NCBI GenBank assembly: GCA_031281115.1
Contig: JAITFV010000148.1
Coordinates: 1-10,149 of the forward strand
Origin: Oscillospiraceae bacterium
GTDB lineage: Bacteria > Bacillota > Clostridia > Oscillospirales > Ruminococcaceae
Length of the DNA: 10,149 bases
Reading direction: 5' to 3'
In this document: one piece after another, positions 5,447 to 10,149 of the stretch
Layout: the number at the start of each line of letters is the position of its first letter
Position numbering within the stretch: the stretch's first letter is position 1
Notes under the pieces: generated by a model
What the model saw: the letters and a program-made list of their open reading frames with translations, nothing else
What the model was told of the DNA's origin: nothing
Database searches by the model: none
Made by a program: the position numbers and the translations under genes

Positions 5447-6748
5447 GTGATTAGCATAATAGAATTCCTCAATGAAAACTTAATATGGGGTCCTCCTGCG
5501 CTGATTTTATTCCTTGGGACGGGAATTTATTTGAGCATAAAACTCGGATTTTTTCAATTAAATCTCCCGCGGATTTTAAGGCAGACACTTCTCGGAAAAA
5601 GCAAAACCCCCGACGGAAAAACTCTGTCGCCATTACAAACGCTGACTTCCACCCTTGCCGTAACTCTCGGCACAGGGAACATTGTCGCTCTCGGTACGGC
5701 AATCGCTTTCGGCGGGGCGGGCGCGGTTTTTTGGATGGTAGTTTCTGCTTTTTTCGGCATGGCGACTGCGTATGCAGAAACTTACACAGGTATGAAATTT
5801 CGCCGTACAAAGCCTGACGGCACTAAGTTCGGCGGCGCGTTTTTTTATATCGGCAAGGTTCTCGGTAACGGCTGGGCGAAGTTTTTTGCGCTCTGCTGCA
5901 TATTCGCGAGCCTCGGCATGGGCAACATGACGCAGATGAATGCGCTCGCCGTGTCGCTTGAGCGCGGTTTCGGCGTGCCTGCATGGACTTCAGGGCTGAT
6001 GGGAATGACGCTTGTGGGGCTGCTTGTTTTCGGCGGCGCGGTGATGTTCGGGCAGGTTACGGAAAAGGTAATCCCTGTGCTGTCCGTTATTTACATAATA
6101 GGCTGTCTTGCCGTTATTATCGTAAATCTCGCAGAAGTGCCGGGTGTGTTGCTGCGGATTATACAGGAAGCATTTAATATAAAGGCTGTCGGCGGCGGGT
6201 TTTTAGGAACTGCGCTCATTAGAGGAATGAGCTGGGGCTTCCGGCGCGGGATTTTTTCTAACGAAGCAGGGCTTGGCACCGCTGTTATCATAAACTGTAT
6301 GTCCTCGGAGGAATCCGCTTCAAAGCAGGGCTTGTGGGCTTCGCTTGCGGTTTTCATTGATACTGTTATCATTTGCACTTTAACCGCTCTCGCAATTTTA
6401 GTCACAGGCGTTGATAAACTCGGCGGTGACGGCGCTACGTTCGCATCGGCGGCGTTCGGGAGCGCGTTCGGCGCACATGCGGATATGTTTTTGTCGGCGT
6501 GTATTGCACTTTTTGCAATAGCGACCGCCTCGGGCTGGTCGCTGTTCGGCTCGGTCTGCGTTGAGTATCTGTTCGGGAAACGCCTTATAAAGCCGTTTGC
6601 AGTTGTTTTCACGCTCTGCTGTTTTATCGGCGCAACGGCACGCTTAGAGCTTATTTGGGGATTGGCGGATATTTTTAACGGCTTGATGGCTGCACCGAAC
6701 CTGATTGCGCTGCTTATTTTCGGGATTAATTCCAAACTCCGTCTTTAA
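5447..6748 (+). CDS. AGCS-family sodium/alanine (or glycine) symporter
   Basis: A 433-residue polytopic membrane protein with the alanine/glycine:cation symporter hallmarks: WGPPALILFLGTGIYLSI near the N-terminus (14-31), TLGTGNIVALGTAIAFGGAGAVFWM (73-97, with N78 in the conserved GTGN), AYAETYTGMKFR, the SNEAGLGTAVI signature (271-281) and the C-terminal DIFNGLMAAPNLIALL. Members import small neutral amino acids with sodium. It is shorter than many relatives because it stops soon after the last membrane segment. The start is GTG 5447. AAGGT (5432-5436) lies 10 nt away, but is better placed for ATG 5442, which opens a two-codon frame whose TGA overlaps the GTG. It ends 17 nt from the convergent GH3 gene with no clear terminator. 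The exact amino acid cannot be told. Confidence 0.92.
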   Translation: MISIIEFLNENLIWGPPALILFLGTGIYLSIKLGFFQLNLPRILRQTLLGKSKTPDGKTLSPLQTLTSTLAVTLGTGNIVALGTAIAFGGAGAVFWMVVSAFFGMATAYAETYTGMKFRRTKPDGTKFGGAFFYIGKVLGNGWAKFFALCCIFASLGMGNMTQMNALAVSLERGFGVPAWTSGLMGMTLVGLLVFGGAVMFGQVTEKVIPVLSVIYIIGCLAVIIVNLAEVPGVLLRIIQEAFNIKAVGGGFLGTALIRGMSWGFRRGIFSNEAGLGTAVIINCMSSEESASKQGLWASLAVFIDTVIICTLTALAILVTGVDKLGGDGATFASAAFGSAFGAHADMFLSACIALFAIATASGWSLFGSVCVEYLFGKRLIKPFAVVFTLCCFIGATARLELIWGLADIFNGLMAAPNLIALLIFGINSKLRL

Positions 6749-6765
6749 CAAGAGTTTAGTCTGCG

Positions 6766-9591
6766 TTACTTCAACAGCTTAAACTCAAGCAGGTTGACGC
6801 CTGTGCCAAGCCCGAGTGACAGCATCTTGTTGCCTTTAAGCGGCTTCTTGAATTTTATCTTCTGCTTTTTAAAGCCGGTAGGTTTCGCGGCGGCAGGAAT
6901 TTCAATCTCACCTACTACTTTACCGCCCGCAAAGACTTTAATCTTCGCGCTGCCAATCTCCATCGAGGCATTAACCTCAATTCCCGTTGCGTTATCAAGA
7001 TTAACGTCATAAAAATCAAGCATGGAATTCCAAGCCCTGTCGGCAGCCGCATTGATGTAATGTCTGCAGATTTCCCTGTCCCACAGCATTTTCACGCCGC
7101 GCTTGTCATCGTAATTAATTGCGGGTGTTTTCTTAAATAAATTGCGGGGCGGGATTTTCTCGCCTTTAATTTTTATGTCGGCAGTAAGGCGTATATCTTC
7201 ACTGCTTGAAGCGGCGCAGAATCTGTATCTGCCTGTTTCAACAGCGAATTTTCCCCGTGTAACATCCCAAAAGCGCAGGCGCGATTTTTTGAAAACAAAT
7301 GAAATATTAACAGTCTGCCCGGGTTCAATTCCCTGCCTGATAAACTCGCACAGCTGCTTTTTCGCGCGTTTGACGCGAGGATTCAGTGCAGTAAAATATA
7401 ACTGCACAACTTCCTCGCCGTAAACTGCGGAAGTGTTCTTAACTTTTAAACTTGCTTCGATTTCTTCGCCGCAGTCTTTTACTTCAAAATCCGAATATTC
7501 AAAGCTTGAATAACTCAACCCGTGTCCGAACGGGAACAGTGCTTCGCTCTCGAAATAAAGATAAGTAGAGCCTTTTGTAATGTCATAGTCGCCGATTGCA
7601 GGCAGGTCGCGCTCGCTCTTATACCACGTCTGCGGAATACGCCCTGCCGGATTATACCTTCCGAACAGTACACCGGCAATCGCATCGCCCGTTTCGGGGC
7701 CGCCGTGCGCGCTGTAAATTATCGCGGGGAGGTTTTCTTTTTCTTTGTTAATTGAATAAGGATAGCTCGCGGTTATAATTAAAATTGCGTTTTTATTAGC
7801 TTTGTGGACTTCGTCAATAAGTTTCTGCTGCATCGGAGGCAGCGCTAACGTTTTTCTGTCTAAACATTCGCGCGCAACCACCATTGGGTCGTTGCCGGCG
7901 CACAGAACTGCATAATCCGCTTCTTTCGCGAGTTTAACCGATTCCGTAACACCATCAAATACAACTGTTTCTTCAAATAACTTCGCGCTCGTGATTGCAT
8001 GGTCTTCAACTTCACAAAGCCGATTGTTTTCATCAACTGCGAGATTTTTATCACGCCAGCCTTTAAAAATGACTGCGCCTTCATGCTCGTAACTTGTGAA
8101 AATCATCCGCCCCCACCACTCGAAAGTGCTGTCGCCTGCGGCAGCAACGTAGCCTACGGGAGCCGTTGAAATCGTGTCGTCATATGTTTCCTGAAGATAT
8201 AACAGCTTGCCGTTCGTCTCGGAAATATAGATGATGCCTCCTGCCCAGTCGATTTTCTTGAACTTGCATGCGGCGGCAATCTGAGCGGAATCCGCAACAA
8301 CCGAGCCGTCGTTTTTCACCGTCAAATATTTGTTGTTGTGAAGCGATTTTATTGCGACAATATCGCAGCCGTCACAAAAACTTACATTTTCTTTTGCGGC
8401 ATTCTTCACGCCTTGCAGAATGGTTTTATAATAACTGCATTTTCCTGTGTACCAGTCGGGGTAATTCGAGTTTGCGAGCGGGCCGAGGATTGCAATTTTA
8501 AGCTTTTTATTGTTCTTAATCGGTAAAATTCCGTTGTTTTTCATGAGCGTGACGCACTCAAGTGCCGCACGGGCGTTGACCGCCCTGTGTTCTTCGCAAT
8601 CCAGCTTATCATCGGAAATATCGCCGAACGGCTTCTCGGACTCAAATTCGCCGAGCAGGAACCGCGCAGTAAGCGTTTCAGCTATAATTACGTCGAGTTC
8701 CTCCTCGCTCATGAGTCCTTGCCCCAGCGCAGCTTTGGCGGATTCAATTACCGTAAGATAATTATCAAGCATGATATTGCAACCGGCCTTAACAGCCGCC
8801 GCAATCGTTTCTGCGTGGGAAAGCCCGTGTTTATGAGCGAGAACATTCTGCGAGAAATCCGCACCGTCAGTCACCGCAAACAACATTCCCCATTCTTTCT
8901 TACAAACGTTTTTCAAATCGGGATTAACCATAGCCGGCTGTCCCGAAAGCTCGTTGTAAGCAGTCATTACGGCTTTCGCTCCGCCGCTTTTAATCGCAGG
9001 TTCAAACGCCGCATAATAATATTCACGAAGCGTACGCGGCTCTATGTCGGCAGAATCACTTACGCGGTCTTCTTCGTGGTTGTTAGCGCAGAAGTGCTTC
9101 AAAATCGGAATTGCCCGCAGAAATTTTGAATTTCCACTGATTCCCTTGCAATATGCGCTTGACATCTCGCCCGCCAAGAACGGGTCTTCCCCGTAGCTTT
9201 CTTCGTTTCTGCCCCAGTGCGGGTCACGGAGCAAGTCCACGGTCGGCCCGAACATCATGAGCTTTCCTGTCGGGTGTTTTTTGTGGTAAATCCGCGCTTC
9301 TGTGCCGACGATTTCGCCGAGTTCGCGCATCAGTGCGGGATTAAATGTCGAAGCGAGCCCGACCGGCTGCGGGAACACAGTGGAAATCTCGCCTGGTTCG
9401 CGCCCGACATAACCGCGCGCAACCTCAAGCCCGACGCCCCATTCATTAATCCCAAGTCGGGGAATCGCCTGCTGGCGGGCGGGGAGCAAGCCGATTTTCT
9501 CGCTCGCGGTAAGGCGCGATATTAAATCAGCAACGCGCTTTTTAATAGATAATTCCGGGTTTCTGAAAGGATAGATTTTGTTTTTTTTCAT
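6766..9591 (-). CDS. GH3 beta-glycosidase with inserted beta-trefoil-like and C-terminal CBM6-like domains
   Basis: A 941-residue glycoside hydrolase family 3 enzyme. The N-terminal TIM-barrel (about 15-315) has RDPHWGRNEESYGEDP (122-137), KHFCANN (165-171) and the nucleophile D242 in VTDGAD. The alpha/beta sandwich runs about 340-690, with the probable acid/base E575 in ARECLDR and GHGLSYSSF at its end. It is interrupted at about 409-545 by three roughly 45-residue blocks that look like a fascin/beta-trefoil domain (IKSLHNNKYLTVKNDG is typical). An Fn3-like domain follows (about 700-805). The last ~110 residues resemble a CBM6-type beta-sandwich. No signal peptide is seen, so it should act in the cytoplasm on imported beta-linked oligosaccharides, releasing glucose or xylose; the sugar is uncertain. 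AAAAGGAA lies 9 nt before ATG 9591. A consensus promoter lies at 9676-9704. Confidence 0.93.
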   Translation of the reverse strand: MKKNKIYPFRNPELSIKKRVADLISRLTASEKIGLLPARQQAIPRLGINEWGVGLEVARGYVGREPGEISTVFPQPVGLASTFNPALMRELGEIVGTEARIYHKKHPTGKLMMFGPTVDLLRDPHWGRNEESYGEDPFLAGEMSSAYCKGISGNSKFLRAIPILKHFCANNHEEDRVSDSADIEPRTLREYYYAAFEPAIKSGGAKAVMTAYNELSGQPAMVNPDLKNVCKKEWGMLFAVTDGADFSQNVLAHKHGLSHAETIAAAVKAGCNIMLDNYLTVIESAKAALGQGLMSEEELDVIIAETLTARFLLGEFESEKPFGDISDDKLDCEEHRAVNARAALECVTLMKNNGILPIKNNKKLKIAILGPLANSNYPDWYTGKCSYYKTILQGVKNAAKENVSFCDGCDIVAIKSLHNNKYLTVKNDGSVVADSAQIAAACKFKKIDWAGGIIYISETNGKLLYLQETYDDTISTAPVGYVAAAGDSTFEWWGRMIFTSYEHEGAVIFKGWRDKNLAVDENNRLCEVEDHAITSAKLFEETVVFDGVTESVKLAKEADYAVLCAGNDPMVVARECLDRKTLALPPMQQKLIDEVHKANKNAILIITASYPYSINKEKENLPAIIYSAHGGPETGDAIAGVLFGRYNPAGRIPQTWYKSERDLPAIGDYDITKGSTYLYFESEALFPFGHGLSYSSFEYSDFEVKDCGEEIEASLKVKNTSAVYGEEVVQLYFTALNPRVKRAKKQLCEFIRQGIEPGQTVNISFVFKKSRLRFWDVTRGKFAVETGRYRFCAASSSEDIRLTADIKIKGEKIPPRNLFKKTPAINYDDKRGVKMLWDREICRHYINAAADRAWNSMLDFYDVNLDNATGIEVNASMEIGSAKIKVFAGGKVVGEIEIPAAAKPTGFKKQKIKFKKPLKGNKMLSLGLGTGVNLLEFKLLK

Positions 9592-9615
9592 GATGTTTTT
9601 TTCCTTTTATAAAAT

Positions 9616-9676
9616 AAACCCGCTTAAAAATGGGTTTCTGAGCAGCCGACAGCAGCGAACTTTGAAGTTCCCTTTA
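9616..9676. repeat. Degenerate third copy of the compound repeat, in the GH3 leader
   Basis: From GGGTTTC (9632-9638) through TGAGC to GAAGTTCCCTTTA (9664-9676), the order of blocks matches the copy at 9782-9839 (GGGTTTC, TGAGC, GGAAGTCCCCTTTA) in the same orientation, with deletions between blocks. AAACCC (9616-9621) also pairs with GGGTTT (9632-9637). It makes up most of the predicted GH3 leader. Relationship judged by eye. Confidence 0.45.
9657..9670. promoter_or_regulatory. Candidate operator dyad at the GH3 transcription start
   Basis: GAACTT (9657-9662), TG, AAGTTC (9665-9670) form a perfect 6+6 dyad beginning 5 nt downstream of the GH3 -10 box. That is where repressors of sugar-utilisation genes commonly bind. 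No regulator gene is in the window. Confidence 0.35.
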
Positions 9677-9704
9677 CTATAACATGATTTACAGTTTTTG
9701 TCAA
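9676..9704 (-). promoter_or_regulatory. Sigma-A promoter of the GH3 gene
   Basis: On the minus strand, consensus TTGACA (9699-9704), a 17-bp spacer and TATAGT (9676-9681). The predicted leader is about 78 nt. Confidence 0.75.
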
Positions 9705-9742
9705 GAAGTCTATTTTAGGAATTGCCAAGAAATAGATATAAT

Positions 9743-9863
9743 CGTTTAAATTGAAAACTGTTCCACAGTTTCAATTTAAACGGGTTTCCGCTACGTGAGC
9801 GCAGCGGGCGCTGTTGCAAGTTTTTGGAAGTCCCCTTTAATGCAACTAAAAAGCGGTTGCATT
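9743..9863. repeat. Compound hairpin repeat, middle copy
   Basis: Hairpin C is a 17-bp AT-rich stem (9743-9760 with 9766-9782, one bulged A, loop TTCCA). GGTTT follows, then hairpin B, CCGCTACG (9788-9795) with CGCAGCGG (9800-9807) and one A-C mismatch, then a half-lost hairpin A. CCCCTTTAA follows, then an 8-bp hairpin AATGCAAC (9839-9846) with GTTGCATT (9856-9863). Positions 9761-9819 match the reverse complement of 10091-10149 at 57 of 59 bases. Confidence 0.85.
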
Positions 9864-9885
9864 TTTCTTCGGGTTGTGATATACT
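9857..9885 (+). promoter_or_regulatory. Sigma-A promoter inside the inverted-repeat segment
   Basis: TTGCAT (9857-9862), a 17-bp spacer and TATACT (9880-9885) with TGA directly upstream (extended -10). The -35 is part of the 3' arm of the preceding 8-bp hairpin. It reads into the rhodanese remnant. Confidence 0.55.
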
Positions 9886-10047
9886 CTGTTTAAGATAAAG
9901 AAATTAAAGCAAGCAGCGTTGCATGGTATATCGCTTAATTCCGCTGCCGAAAAAGCCGTGAGAGAATTGCTCAAAATGGGGTATACTAATGTATGCGACT
10001 TCGGCAGAATCGAAACGGACCGGACGAGCGAAATTATAGTCCTTTAA
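9880..10047 (+). pseudogene. Rhodanese C-terminal remnant
   Basis: An open frame from 9880 to the TAA at 10045-10047 encodes a short peptide ending AVRELLKMGYTNVCDFGRI and then ETDRTSEIIVL. This matches the last helix and strand of single-domain rhodaneses (sulfurtransferases), which typically read LxxxGYTNVYDFGGI followed by a Trp-containing tail. The DVR-containing N-terminal half and the catalytic cysteine loop are absent, and tail positions usually aromatic are Arg and Ser. The first possible start is TTG 9919 (42 codons), with no convincing ribosome binding site. The stop codon lies within the 5' arm of an 18-bp hairpin. I read it as a broken gene carried between the inverted repeats. 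A functional micro-protein is possible because a promoter is present. Confidence 0.5.
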
Positions 10048-10149
10048 CTTAAAAAGCGTTTCGCTTTTTAAGTTAAAGGGGCTTGCGCTGTTGCGACAGC
10101 GCCCGCTGCGCTCACGCAGCGGAAACCCGTTTAAATTGAAACTGTGGAA
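10041..10149. repeat. Compound hairpin repeat, right copy, cut by the window end
   Basis: It begins with a perfect 18-bp AT-rich hairpin (10041-10058 with 10062-10079, loop TTT). Hairpin A follows, GCGCTGT (10085-10091) with ACAGCGC (10096-10102). Hairpin B is CCGCTGCG (10103-10110) with CGCAGCGG (10115-10122). Then AAACCC and the 5' arm of hairpin C (10128-10144), whose other arm lies beyond the window. It is the inverted copy of 9743-9840 and better preserved, since hairpins A and B are perfect here. Confidence 0.85.

Noticed and set aside
6091..6735. Long reverse frame opposite the AGCS gene
   Set aside because: The AGCS protein is unmistakable on the other strand; the reverse product is low-complexity and lacks a ribosome binding site.
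6749..6790. 7-bp inverted repeat GAGTTTA/TAAACTC at the AGCS-GH3 junction as a terminator
   Set aside because: The loop is 21 nt and no T-run follows on either strand.
8587..9129. Long forward frame opposite the GH3 gene
   Set aside because: It is antisense to the catalytic domain of GH3 and shows no domain or start signal of its own.
9743..10149. CRISPR array or integron attC array
   Set aside because: The repeats are inverted rather than direct, are not regularly spaced, and no associated genes or attC-type core sites are visible.

Overview
The window looks like chromosomal DNA from an anaerobic, endospore-forming member of the Clostridia, probably a gut or rumen plant-fibre degrader of the Oscillospiraceae/Ruminococcaceae type. 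The evidence is a SpoIIP homologue, a secreted dockerin protein, a GH3 glycosidase, strong AAGGAGG-type ribosome binding sites and AT-rich Firmicutes-like promoters. The lineage is inferred from gene content only. No phage, plasmid, transposase or CRISPR genes are visible.

Layout: (1) 10-79, a three-hairpin repeat. (2) 161-1776, a forward three-gene cluster: YfbR-type 5'-nucleotidase, HAD phosphatase and RNHCP zinc-ribbon protein. Its likely terminator lies inside the convergent next gene. (3) 1769-2603, two reverse genes: a cysteine-free HMA-fold protein, and a small lipoprotein whose Shine-Dalgarno and start codon are separated by a 38-nt hairpin. (4) 2844-3710, a forward secreted dockerin protein. 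It is divergent from the lipoprotein, with back-to-back promoters and a strong terminator. (5) 3862-5383, spoIIP followed downstream by a small membrane-anchored peptidoglycan-binding protein, both reverse and both likely sporulation-related. (6) 5447-6748, a forward AGCS sodium/alanine-type symporter, divergent from spoIIP across 63 bp that hold a sigma-E-like promoter, a sigma-A-like promoter and a 10-bp dyad. (7) 6766-9591, a reverse 941-residue GH3 beta-glycosidase with an inserted beta-trefoil-like domain and a C-terminal CBM6-like module. (8) 9592-10149, no intact gene: GH3 promoter and leader, then two inverted copies of a compound hairpin repeat (57/59 identical over the best part) flanking a promoter and a rhodanese C-terminal remnant.

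The cluster in (2) fits nucleotide/phosphate housekeeping. Region (5) fits engulfment. Regions (4) and (7) suggest polysaccharide use, with extracellular binding followed by intracellular oligosaccharide hydrolysis.

The least explained material is the compound hairpin repeat family. Its AT-rich hairpin changes sequence from copy to copy while the architecture is kept. The hairpin between Shine-Dalgarno and start codon of the lipoprotein gene is a second candidate for something new.
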